Part shown: one piece after another, positions 8,681 to 19,581 of the stretch
Layout of the letters: each line of letters begins with the position of its first letter
Position numbering within the stretch: position 1 is the stretch's first letter
Origin: Lingula anatina
Lineage: Eukaryota; Brachiopoda; Lingulata; Lingulida; Lingulidae
Length of the DNA stretch: 33,810 nt
NCBI RefSeq assembly: GCF_001039355.2
Contig: NW_019775509.1
Location: forward strand, 308,120-341,929
Reading direction: 5' to 3'
Notes under the pieces: generated by a model
Told to the model about the DNA's origin: nothing
Databases searched by the model: none
What the model saw: only the letters and a program-made list of their open reading frames with translations
Position numbers and translations under genes: made by a program

Positions 8681-9768
8681 CTAAGAGAGAAAGATTCAAT
8701 GTTGTACTATATATATCTGAGTAGATTACCACTTACAATACAGTAAAAGATGTCACAAGCATGTGTACATGCAAATTGATCTAACCTACAACAGCTCACA
8801 CCGACTTAAAATCTGTGGTTTAGAGTAACCAACATGGCAGTACCCTACGATCTATTGTCAAATGTCTCATCAATAGTATAATATATATAACACGGTAAAC
8901 AATGGGTGTCTGTAAAATGACGTGTACACTTGTATCATTGGCAACTCTGATGATTTTTCATCTTAAATAGAATCCTCTTCACAATTTACTGACAAAAAGC
9001 GTCACCTAGGTAACTTGAATGGATATTGTTATGTCATGATTATTAGTTTTTAAGAAGGATATGATTTGCGTGATGTCTGTCCAGGCAGAAAAATAACAAA
9101 TGTACAGACATATTAATGAGAATCAAAATGAGAGAAAATCACATTTCCTGTATGTCACTGAAAAACAATCTGTAAGTCCAAGAAAAATTGAGCATGGGGA
9201 AAACAATGGATATCCCTCCTCTGATATCACATCAAACATTCATAATATAATAAATCATATAAAAATTATTACAAAATTAGCAGAAAATAACTTCGGAAAA
9301 ACAACAAAACACTTTGTAATAAATTACCACTTTTTCTCAAGGTCTTCTGTTGATTATACAAATCAAGTCAACCAAATATATAAAAATCAGCCAAATGAAA
9401 GTGAAACAAATTGACAACATGCCACTCAAACAGCACTTGTTCCCTTATTCATGCATCGTAGTCCTATTATTCATATCTTTGTAAATTACCACCTTTCTAC
9501 ATGCACTCAAGGTAGGTTACCAAGTGGAAATCCAACCTTTTATTGTATCGTAACTAAAGGTTCATTTTCCCTGAGTGTCAAGCTCAAAGACAAAGCACAA
9601 GAGTACAAAATTGATATCTTCAGCACATAATAGCACGTAAAATACATTAATATGGCTTTGATGTATTCTTCATAGGAGTACATGCAAGTTACTTTCACTA
9701 AAAGATATTTTAAAATGCAATTTGTAATAGCAATTAGGAAATGAAGGTTCCCCTTTCAATTAGACTAA
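8681..9768. other. first intron, 3' part
   Basis: This is AT-rich sequence. A plus-strand frame at 9,100-9,414 is rich in Asn, Lys and His with no motif and is most likely chance. No other signal was seen. Confidence 0.5.
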
Positions 9769-9981
9769 GGGCTCATTCCCAATGTAACTATTGTTCTATG
9801 TAAATCAATCCACAGGATTATCAATGAATGGCGCTGACTAGAATGCAGAAGAGCTGGTGATTATTGAAGTACATTGGAAACACGAGCAGGTGCATTAATC
9901 TGCTTATCTGATTGCATCCAGAGACTCCCTGCAGAGTTGGATTGAACTACACTGTACAACAATTGCACTGTGAATGCACCC
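9769..9981. mobile_element. MITE of the GGGCTCATTCCC family, copy A
   Basis: The left end, after TAA, reads GGGCTCATTCCCAATG. The right end, reversed, reads GGGTGCATTCACAGTG, then CAATCCAACTCTGCAGGGAG and a GATGCAATCAGAT segment. The last part matches the left arm of the copy at 26,203. It has no coding content. The right flank is TTT rather than TAA, so the target duplication is imperfect. Confidence 0.55.
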
Positions 9982-10291
9982 TTTGACACTGGTGTCCCAG
10001 TTTTAGATCACCTTGCATGCGTTACGGGCTAATGAGTTTTTAATCTCAGACTTGTTAACAGCATGCCTGCGCTAATTTCGTTATTAACAGTTATTTTACC
10101 AGTTTTCAACAGTAATTAAAATCACTCAATATGATCAAACAACAGGAAATTATATAAGAAAGTACATTTTTGTGAAGGTCTAACAATGGAAGATCTTGAA
10201 TAAGTTTTTTTAAAGGTGAGGCTTTAAAATAATAAAAATTAAGATGGTCAAAAACTGAGCTAAAAATGGAGACAAACTTTCATCTTCCTAT

Positions 10292-10307
10292 CCCCCCCCC
10301 CCCCCCC
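10292..10307. repeat. poly-C run
   Basis: A run of 16 consecutive C bases lies in an otherwise AT-rich intron. Confidence 0.9.
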
Positions 10308-10707
10308 ATCATCCCTTCACCTCTGAAAGAATCCCACAATCAGTATTTTTTTAATATTTCACAAATTTTTTTTCAGACCTGTGAAAATCATCAAAATCTT
10401 ACTGACATTTCCCACAAAAAGTCTTCTTTCAAATTTTTTACAGGCATTCTGCATGGAAATCTACACCAAGTGTCACTTGGCCTTTCTATCACCGCTGTGC
10501 GTGGGTTTGGGTAATGGCTACTAGTACTTCGGCAAGACAACCCTTAAGTTCATGCTAAACAACATGGAATTTTGTAAGCATATATTTTTGTCATTTACAG
10601 GTAAACAGGATAATAAAATATTGAGAGGAAGCAGGTGGCTAAAACGTAGAACAATCATAACAGTCAGTAAAAACCCATACCTCAGATACATGCAGCACGC
10701 AATTTAA

Positions 10708-10925
10708 GGGACCATTCCAACTCCCTATCGTACTAACTTTGGATCGATCTATCTCTAAGGGGATTCTCGCTAAATTGCTATCCACTTAAGCAGCTTAGAT
10801 GTCTGCCACGCCTACTGAAGCTGCTTGGGGGTAATTAATTATCATTTAGCAGCTTCAGTGGGTGTGTTAGACATCTAAGCTGCTTGGGACTCTTGCTGAA
10901 TGCAATCATTTTAACAGACTAACAT
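10708..10925. mobile_element. foldback MITE, copy B, strong hairpin
   Basis: The core is a hairpin. An arm at 10,788-10,826 (aagcagcttagatgtctgcc and on) pairs with 10,848-10,885 over about 38 bp with few mismatches, around a 21-nt AT-rich loop. Outside it are the family's CTCTTGCTGAATGCAATCA block and, at the left, TAAGGGACCATTCC, similar to other copies' ends. The right boundary is unclear and may be composite. Confidence 0.6.
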
Positions 10926-11645
10926 GTCTCTTCTTGTTTCCAACAAGCTCATATAACCACCATCTTTTCTGTCTTCTAATTAACGCCAGGAGAAGGTGTG
11001 TTTATTCACTTCCTTTGCAGAAAAAAATGTTCAAAGTAATCCATAACTCAAAAAAGATGTAATGTATCTTTGGATATTGGGAAATTTCCACTTTTTGCCG
11101 AGGTCGTATACATACAAAAACATGGAAATATTTCAGACAATGACAAGCTTTCATACTATCCCTTGTTTTGTACGTCCCTTTAAATATTGTCCGAACTGAT
11201 ATACCTTTACTAAATTAATGTAATTGTCCCTACCTATCCCGACATCTAATTGAGCAAGTAACAAACGCTGCAACATGATGATAATATGCATCCAATTTAA
11301 TGGATGTTTTTTATGTCTTGGCTCACAAAACACAACACTTCTAGCCTGCAGCCATTTCTATGTACATCACACGAGATGGAATTTTGTCTTTGTCACCCGT
11401 CCACAGGATGGAAATGAGAATCAAATATTCTGCAGCATCATGAATAAATGGAGTGAATGGACCTAAAATCTTCAGGCATTTTAATATAATTATTAATGAC
11501 AATTATGAAGAAAAATTTATTGCATCCAAATGCCAGTACACTGAATCGGAAATGGTATGTTCAGTTAGAAAATGAATATAGCCCAAGTATACCTACAATA
11601 TATTGGTTTGCTCTTAGACAGTTTTCTTTACTGTACTTTTTTAAT

Positions 11646-11693
<48 letters not shown>

Positions 11694-12736
11694 TATTATT
11701 ATTATAGATACATTGTTGTTACATGAAGGTTTTATTATTCATATAATAAATAAGGTGTAACAACAACAAAACTAAAGGTTCTTAATGTCTTTCACACAGC
11801 TTTTTAAGAGCAGAGTGTGAAATCAGTACAATATTATATTATCTGATTATGTCAAATATGCCACTCCTGAAAGCAATTCTGAATGCTACTGGGTCGTACC
11901 TGAGATCATTATAAAGCCTACGCAATACCTATTTATTTCTTGGCAATAGCCATCAATGCAGAAACCAGGTTGACAGTACTTGTAATTGCTATTACAAAGC
12001 ATTAGCACTTAAGGATGTTATGTGACCGTGGCGATATGCACTTTATTTGGTTTTAGGTGTGTTTTTCAGTACAAGAGAGTACTTTCTTTCGGTATATATG
12101 TCAAATAATACACTGCCAACCTCTCTCATTAAAATCTTGAATACCCCTCGCTGATGCTGAAGCCAGCTGAAGATGTCCTGGCATATATATATTTTGATCG
12201 TGTAACAGTGTACTAGTATTATCTTGCACATAATAGACATCTACGCAGGGGTCACCAAATATTCAACCAATGATTTTGTGTGATACTTCAATATTCAGCA
12301 AAAATGATTCTGCAAAGAGTTGAAAACATTATCAGAATAAACAGATCCTAAGGCCAGAGAGCATTTAAGACAGCTTAAATATTTCAGGTATATCAGCTTA
12401 TAAACCTCTACCCTTATACCTGGCAGACAGCATAGGATTTTTGCATTAACTAAAAAAAAAAACATTTGCTGAAGATATTGAAATCAAAATTTCATTCTGC
12501 TGTACAATAGCATTTTAACTGATATGTCTCACTATAGGTCTACATACATGTATATGCACTGCGGCATATGTGTTATGGGTAGTGAATATTAGAATGTCAC
12601 AAACATAATATGTAACATGTGCTGCATAATCCAATATTGTTATATAACAGTGCTGCACTTCCCTAAGTTTTGAAATGTCAAGAAGATAAAGTAGAGAGAG
12701 ACTCAAAAGAATGCCTCTCAAAGGCAACATTCAGAT
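10926..12736. other. first intron, no gene seen
   Basis: AT-rich sequence. It contains a TA microsatellite at 11,650-11,692 followed by ATT units to about 11,706. The short frames on both strands here have no recognisable motifs, and two of them simply translate the TA tract. Confidence 0.5.
11650..11706. repeat. TA then ATT microsatellite
   Basis: About 20 TA units, with one CA interruption, run into four or five ATT units. Confidence 0.9.
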
Positions 12737-12979
12737 AGACACACCTTACTAGTTGGGGTGGTCCAACTCTGCCGGGGCTTTTGCTAGCTAGTTGCAATCA
12801 GCTTAACAAAAAGACACACCTCCTTGAGCAGCTTGGGGGTTGTTAACTTGCATGTGCACTAGGGTAAATTACCCTAAGCTGCTTGAGGAGGTGTGTCAGA
12901 CCATTAAGCTGATCCCACTGATTGCACTTAGCAAGATTCCCCAGCAGAGCTGAGCTGAGCCAACTAGACAGATGTGTCT
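12737..12979. mobile_element. foldback MITE, copy C, near-complete palindrome
   Basis: The left half starts AGACACACC and includes a GTCCAACTCTGCCGGGG block, GTTGCAATCAGCTTAA and GACACACCTCCTTGAGCAGCTT. The right half, reversed, gives AGACACATC, CAGCTCTGCTGGGGA, GTGCAATCAG and GACACACCTCCTCAAGCAGCTT in the same order. TA lies at both outer ends. The inner GCTGCTT-AGG-GGTGTGT-AGAC motif is shared with copy B. There is no open frame and no transposase, so it would be non-autonomous. Confidence 0.7.
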
Positions 12980-13951
12980 ATACATGTAGATCTCAAATGG
13001 TCAAATATGTAAAAAGCCTAGAAAAACCTGTCCATTCTCCATGGGTCTTCTGGCAACTTCTCTCATATTGAAGAGTTAAATATTATCATTCAGTACTGAT
13101 TAACTAAGTGTAACATAATAATCAATATTATCATTGCAATGATCTGGTAAAATTCAAGTTCCAGGGTCCCTTAATTAATCTCAAACCAGACATTTAATGT
13201 CAAACAAGAAATTTAAACCTATAACCAGCACAAATTACTGTTGTTTTGTGCATATGCTTCGCTAGCGAGAAAACTCTACGATCAAGAAGACAACAAACTC
13301 CCCACATGGGATTATTTTCAATTCATTTACTTCAGCTTCCACCAAACCAAAGATAATTTGTTGGAAATCAAATTATTATAGTTTCCTGCAGACCATATCA
13401 TAATATTCTTGTTCTGCCTCAAGCAAAACATTTCTATGGAGTTAGTATCATCTCTGAAGGATGGGATACACAGTCACAAAATATATCTAAACTGCAGAGA
13501 ATATGGGAGCCTTTAGTTGTGTGAAATATCTTCTTCCAACAGTAATATCTAAACAATTACATTTTCTTACTGTCTTTTAAATGCCACTGCAATGTAATTT
13601 AATAACTTTAATCTTTTATGTGAGAAGAAATTGTAAACTAATTCATTCAGTGGTCCCTCAGGTCTCAAGTAAAGGGTATGGAATCCCCAAAGATGGAAGA
13701 TGGCGAGCATGAGCCAGGCATGTACTAGTAGCTGTCATGTCTGCCTCTGCCAAGAGAGCTACCATTGTGTCTGAGATAAAAAAAAACAGCCTAATTCGCG
13801 ATAAATTTGCATAACAGTTCACCTGAATACAACTTAAGTATTGGTCTAAAACAATAGCCATTTCTTTCTTGACATGTTGTAAAACAGACGCAATGTCATT
13901 GGGTAACCACAACTAATCTATCTTGGGACTTAAATCAAAGTAGACTAGTAA

Positions 13952-14139
13952 GGCCGCATTCAGATCAGTGGACTAACTAGTCCCTGGGTCAAATATGGCC
14001 ACCAACTAAAAAGCTTGCCGTCTAACCCTAATATAGTCCGAGAATACAGACACTGAATATATTACCCACAGGGAACTATTCAAGTGGGTTGGCCATATTT
14101 GATCTGCAGACTTGTTAGTCCACTGTTCTGAGTGCAGCC
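13952..14139. mobile_element. Harbinger-like MITE with TAA duplication
   Basis: The ends are GGCCGCATTCAGATCAGTGG at the left and, reversed, GGCTGCACTCAGAACAGTGG at the right, both followed by ACTAAC. The 188-bp element is flanked on both sides by TAA (13,949-13,951 and 14,140-14,142). A 3-bp TWA duplication is the signature of PIF/Harbinger insertion. Inner arms share TCAAATATGGCCA. A minus-strand open frame at 14,006-14,317 runs across this and the next element and is not a gene. Confidence 0.75.
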
Positions 14140-14148
14140 TAAAACAAT

Positions 14149-14166
14149 GGTCTAAAAATTTAGACC
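14149..14166. repeat. 18-bp palindrome GGTCTAAA-AA-TTTAGACC
   Basis: An exact 8-bp inverted pair around AA lies between two MITEs. It matches the terminal palindrome of the element at 4,262-4,499. Confidence 0.7.
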
Positions 14167-14225
14167 ATCTAGTCTTTGAATCTGGAGTTTTCTGATGAAA
14201 CCATCCCCTGGTTGTGTCAATTTTA

Positions 14226-14433
14226 GGCAGAGAAATGGCACATTCACAGCCAAAGCTGATCCGCAGAATATCATATCCATGGATTAAATATGGCCGACCC
14301 ACTTGAAAGCTTGCCACATAATTGATGCAGGGAATCTATTCAGTGTCTATTAGAGGATTATGCAGCAAGCTTTCAAGTGGGTCAGCCATATTAGATCTGT
14401 TAGTTCATGGATGAACTAATTGAGAATGAGACC
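14226..14433. mobile_element. second Harbinger-like MITE with TTA duplication
   Basis: The 208-bp unit is flanked by TTA at 14,223-14,225 and 14,434-14,436. Internal arms 14,277-14,322 and 14,357-14,410 pair well (GACCCACTTGAAAGCTTGC against GCAAGCTTTCAAGTGGGTC). They share AAATATGGCC and ACTTGAA/AAGCTTGCC blocks with the neighbouring element, so both are copies of one family. The outermost termini have diverged. Confidence 0.6.
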
Positions 14434-14643
14434 TTAGTCTGGTTATGAAGAAGACTTGAAACAGAACACAATTTACCTTTGAAGAACTGACATGGATTCC
14501 TACATATTATGATGTGTGTCATACAGTTATGACGACTATCTGGATATATTCCTGGACTTTAAGTCTGTATAATAACAGCATGCAAAATGGCATGTAAACT
14601 AAATATTAATCTTACTAATAGAATTCAGCATAAAACAGCTGGG

Positions 14644-14661
14644 TCTCTCTCTCTCTCTCTT
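14644..14661. repeat. TC microsatellite
   Basis: Nine TC units. Confidence 0.9.
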
Positions 14662-15174
14662 TATTTTTCTTTATTTTCTTTACTCATTTATTTTTCATTT
14701 TTTTTTTTAATCAAGATTACATTCAGACCTTGTGCTGAAAGAATATTTTATACAAAACAAAACTGGAGAGATTTTTGTTTTGTTTTGTTCAGAAGGTTTA
14801 TAATTATCGAAAGTAAAACAATGACAGTTCATATCTCTTGAGATTACACTCAACATGTTCACATGACCTCACGTGTTAATGTCAAAGGAGTCTAGTTCTT
14901 TACACAATCAATAAAAAGCACTTTTGTCTCATCCAATTAACACAGTCACACAAATCAGTCATGCATTGCTGGCAATTTGCTCTAAATTAACCTACTTTTC
15001 ATGAAATTTTACAGTAGAAATAATTTTATTTATTTCTTATGCTGTTTAGTACTCAGTAATTATTATCATGCACTAGTAGATATGGAAAGCAAACAAACCC
15101 AAAGTTTGTCTATGGTAAAACATTCCTGAGAAAAGAGGTTAATGTTACTGAATGGACTTTTATCTTTTACTTAC
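14662..15174. other. first intron, nothing recognised
   Basis: AT-rich, T-rich on the plus strand, with no repeat family or credible exon. Confidence 0.5.
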
Positions 15175-15220
15175 CTACAAATATACTTAAACAGGTCAAA
15201 TTGATCTCTGGGTCTGGACA
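15175..15220 (-). other. candidate internal 5' exon (46 nt)
   Basis: On the minus strand a strong acceptor (GCTTTGTTTTTTCAG) and an ideal donor (GTAAGT, directly after TTTGTAG) enclose 46 nt. It lies inside the long first intron on the myosin strand, so it may be an untranslated or alternatively used leader exon. One frame is open (reading SRPRDQFDLFKYICR), but its phase does not join the start-codon exon in frame, and that exon has its own in-frame upstream stop. The possibility of a nested gene remains. Splice-site quality is the only evidence. Confidence 0.4.
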
Positions 15221-16677
15221 CTGAAAAAACAAAGCAAAATTCTTATTAATATTTTTATTAAAAAAATAATATTAATTTTTGGTACACTTGGTACTTGTCT
15301 AATTCATTTGTGAGTTACTACTGGTTCTTTCTGAAATGAAAACCAAGAAGAAAGGGGGCAGCACATTTTGTGAAATATAGTTAAGTTTGAGACAAGATAC
15401 CACTATCCCACCAAAAATTACAGAAGGGTCAGTTTCACCAAAAAAAGGAAATAAAAATAAATAAATAAAAATATAAATAAATAATATGCTGAAAATATCT
15501 TAACTTTTAGACTTTAGTTTTATTTTCGGACTAAAGTCCAATTTTTGCACCAGAGACCTCTTCAAATCTACCCCAGGGGCATTCACTGCCTTATGTATGA
15601 AGACATACGCACATGATTCATGTAACATTATATATGATGCTTGTGCATTATCAAAATTACCATCCTGTCATTCGCGATTCAAGTTAATGACATTAACAGC
15701 GACTGATTCAAACAAAATGGTCCACTAAGCTAGGAAACACTGGGCACATGGCCCCATTTTCACGGCAAATGCTCAATGTCTACCGCATAATCGCTCATTT
15801 CACGCGACAGGGTGCGCTGTAAAATGCCTGACCAATTAATCAAGAGTAATGTACACAAATGGATCACTCTAATTTGGTTAAAACCATCTGTCATAAAAAT
15901 GATCAATGGCCACCATTTTCAAGGTTACAAATCAGGATGGTAAAGTTCTTTTCATAATGCATATTTTGACTAAAAAAAGATCATTTCACTTTTCAGATCA
16001 GTTCTGAAACAATAACATCCTGTTAAAAATGAGTCCCAGTGTAAAATCTTTGGATATCATATAATGTACAGTGTATGGAAGAGATGCTTCAGAAAATGCT
16101 TTCTTTTTAAAAAGATGTCAGTTCTGAAACAAACATTTTCCTTGAAAAAAAACAAGTCTTAAAAATAATATGCACAAAAAAAAAAAATGAAATTAGACTC
16201 TACAAGAACTACACATTTTTTTTCTATTATTTTTTTAATCATATATTTTATTACATATACTGGACCAGATATGGGCTTTATATAAAAAAAACAACATTCT
16301 TTCAAATATTTCTTCCCCAACATTCACTGTGCTGGAGGAAGGAAATTTGAGCAAAAAAGAAGTGATGGAACGGTTCAGATATTGAAAAATATAACTTTTT
16401 TTTTTTCAAGTGTTTCACTTCTATTGTGAAAAGAAAGTACCGGTTCCATTCAACATGACACCCACAAGAATCCAGTTTTTGTATTACACAAAGATTACAT
16501 ATATCTACTGTACTGTTTTGTATTCAGCAGGTGTAAGTGGCTCCAGAAAAAAAATATACAAAGCATTATCTTCCAAAAACGACAATTGAAAACGATGCTG
16601 ATGTATAAAAAGTGAGTTAAAGAAAAGGTGCAGTCAAAAGTAAGTGGATAATATTGGTATGTTTTTTACTATATAAC
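15221..16677. other. first intron, scattered palindromic remnants
   Basis: This AT-rich stretch includes GGACTAAAGTCC (15,528-15,539) and nearby TTTAGACTTTAG, related to the MITE at 4,262. A slightly CpG-containing patch lies at 15,740-15,830. No exon was identified. Confidence 0.45.
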
Positions 16678-16823
16678 AGGTTTTCACTTATCTCTACTTT
16701 TCTGTACACAGCCCCGTCACTTCTCTCTCTCTCTCCTTACATTTACTATAGGTTTTCACTTATCTCTGTATTTTTCTGTACACAGCTCCGTCACTTATCT
16801 CTCTCTCTCTCTCTCCTTACATT
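16678..16823. repeat. tandem duplication of about 72 bp with CT tract
   Basis: Two adjacent copies (16,678-16,749 and 16,750-16,823) each read AGGTTTTCACTTATCTCT, then TTTCTGTACACAGC, CCGTCACTT and a (CT)n tract ending CCTTACATT. They differ by a few substitutions and in CT length, which points to a fairly recent local duplication. Confidence 0.85.
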
Positions 16824-19364
16824 AAAAGTCCAATGATGATAAACTAAAACATGCATAGTAAGCACTACAAAATAAGCCCAGCTATTCTCAATATTAATAC
16901 CAAAATTTCCTCTTTTGGACATAATTTTCATTACGAGTCTGTGGCCATACATACAGCAAAGATTTAAGTGTGTTATATGAGAGATCCTCAGGTGTGCATA
17001 TAAGCATCATGTTTACCTGTCCATGTAAGCCCTACAATTATATTCTATGTGCCAGCACTGCAGGCAAAGTCTTGTGTAGAACATCAAATTATCTCTTCCA
17101 GCAATTCTTGTACATCAGACTCCCAGGGCGCGACAAAAGCCTCCATCAAGCTACATCAAGTCACATGCATCCAACGACTTACCGCACACGTGCAGTACAT
17201 TTGTCTCGTGCATGCTGTTAGTGTGGCATTGTCTGGCTTCTGGAGATGCAGACAAATTGTTCGACTGTTCTTACATGTCACATTGGAGATTATGCTTCAT
17301 AAAGACTAATTGTTTCGTGGTACATAAAACCCTCACTGTGCATGTGCCTACGCGTTGGCTGGCTGCTAGGGAAAAGTGACTTTTGTCACATGATCTCACG
17401 TGGGTTGACACAAGCCCTGTTCCAATAGCTAGAGATGCTACCCTGACTCAAACCCTTCAATAGAAAGATGCTAATTTATCAATGCTCAATATTCCATTAA
17501 AGAAATTGTCATTGTGGCCTTTTAAGCACTGATGTAAATTTTCTTGTCAAATTTCAAATACCTATACTAACTGTTTGTCTTGTTAAAGCCATTTCATTCT
17601 GTGGATGCATGCAGATTGATTTTTTCTAGATCGCTTCATAACATCTTTTGCTGCTGCACATCCCTTGGCATGATATCATATGGTAACTTTAAGCTTGGCA
17701 TCTTTATATTGAATAACACTAATAAGTCGCAAATCTTTTTATTCTTCACACTGAAGGTTTTAGATCTGGAAACACAATGTCATAAAAATGGAAAAATATT
17801 CTTAGCCGATGTTTTACATGCTCATGGCAATAAATAAGATTATTTTGCTCTGCCATAAACTTCTGCCTTTAAAAATTGGACGGGTAAATTTGTTTGACTT
17901 ACACCACTACCAACTGAATCTATTCAATACCTGGATCATTTCACCTTATCTTAATTCTTCCATAATTCCATCACTTAAAATTTATGACACAGATTAAGAT
18001 AAACAAAAAAGAAAGATGTTAAAACCCTACAAATAAAAGCTTTGTCCAACCACAAAATTAAAGTTAAACTCTTAGGCCGTGTTCACATCAGGCTTAGCTT
18101 AGATTGTATATGTATGCAATTTTTCACACTAATGGACAAAAAACTGGTAATAATCAACCTCTTATTTCACTCTTTTAAAAAATCAAAATAAACAAAATGA
18201 CCAAGAGAGGAGCTTCTGTAACATGACTGCAAAAGCTGACCTACAAGTACATGCTGTCAGATTGATCACAGCATACAAAATAACGGGATAGTTATTGTCT
18301 TGGGTTCATATTCAAACAAAGAACAGACCCAAGTTAAAAATGATATGAATGCCCCTTGCATGAGCCGTCTTCCACCTCCTAGCAGCCAGGTAGAACAGGT
18401 AAAGCAATCTTATCACAAAGAGGAGTGTTATATAATTAGGTCATAACCGGTAACAGATAAACCAGGAGTTAACGAGGCGACGTTCATGTGATAGTCGCGA
18501 GCACGAAATACGACTGAGCTGTCACTTATATATCTTGCAGAGGCGTGAAGTATCTGACTTGTAGAACACTCTTGCTGAAGTCAAGAACAAAAGGCGCTCT
18601 GAGGTGTAACTCACTTTCTGTTATGTATACGAGATACTCCTGAATCTGGGCCTTTCGTTCTCTTGTTCTATGTATCCCAGAATCCCCCATAGTATAATTA
18701 CATGACTGCAAGTTAAGGGATCCTATTCTAATGTAAGCTCGCTTTTTTATCACTGTCAATAAACAGGAAAACACAGATATATGAACATAAGACCTTGCCA
18801 ATTTCACTAGACAATAACAACTTGGTATCCAATTAATCACAGAAAAATACCTGTACAAGTTAGATAAGACTGCTTTGTATTACTTAATAAAATGAAAATG
18901 ATATTTCTGCTAATACAGGTCTGTAATCGCAGTAAGCTGAATTGTTTCCCTTCCCTCCTTTGAATGTTATATATATTGTCACTTTGGCATTTATGAAGGT
19001 TGGGTTTATTTTTAGTGACCTACTAGTTTAGATAATAGATGCATGTACAAAGACAATGATGACATGCATGGGCCATGCATTTCTATTCATTTTATATACT
19101 CCCAGTGTGAATTGATGCAAGTACCAAGTATATGTGTGGGTGTACATGCATGTATTTTTTCTATGCATGGATTTTTTCTTAGATTTTATTTTTTGGTCAT
19201 TTAAATTTTGGTGGATTTAGATTTAATAGTATGTGCAAAATAATTGAAGTATTAATTTCATGTATCCTTATGATAACCTTCAACTAGACTCCCTGCTCAC
19301 TCTTTATTTTTTAAAAAGGTACAGATAATTTGCTTTAAAGCTACTAGTAACTGCATGAGACTTA
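16824..19364. other. first intron, nothing recognised
   Basis: This is AT-rich with a somewhat less AT-rich patch at 16,970-17,430. At 18,074 the phrase GGCCGTGTTCACATCAG resembles the end of the 13,952 element and may be a fragment. Open frames on both strands show no family motif. Confidence 0.45.
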
Positions 19365-19581
19365 GGCTCTATTCCCATAGATTTTAGATCGATCTATCCC
19401 CGCGGGGAGTCTCACTAGATTACTTTCAGATAATCCGACTTCAGATAGTCCGTCCCGCCTACTACAAGCTGTAAGGGGGTAATTAACTTTCGTGTCCGCC
19501 CGGCTGACAGCTATTTAGCGTGAACCCCCAGGGAGTTAGGTCGATCTAAAGTAGGTCGATCTAATCTATGGAAATGGGGTG
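19365..19581. mobile_element. foldback MITE, copy D, TTA duplication
   Basis: The left end is GGCTCTATTCCCATAGATT. The right end, reversed, is CACCCCATTTCCATAGATTAG. TTA flanks both sides (19,362-19,364 and 19,582-19,584). Further in, GATCGATCTA and its partner GTCGATCTA pair. The centre reads CGCCTACTACAAGCTGTAAG and GGGGTAATTAAC, clearly related to the loop region of copy B (GCCTACTGAAGCTGCTTGGG). So copies B and D are one family, with a PIF/Harbinger-like target site. Confidence 0.7.

Noticed and set aside
11496-11760. Overlapping plus-strand open frames rich in Ile and Tyr
   Set aside because: They translate the TA and ATT microsatellite.
14006-14317. 103-codon minus-strand open frame
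   Set aside because: It crosses two MITEs and the gap between them and has no protein motif.
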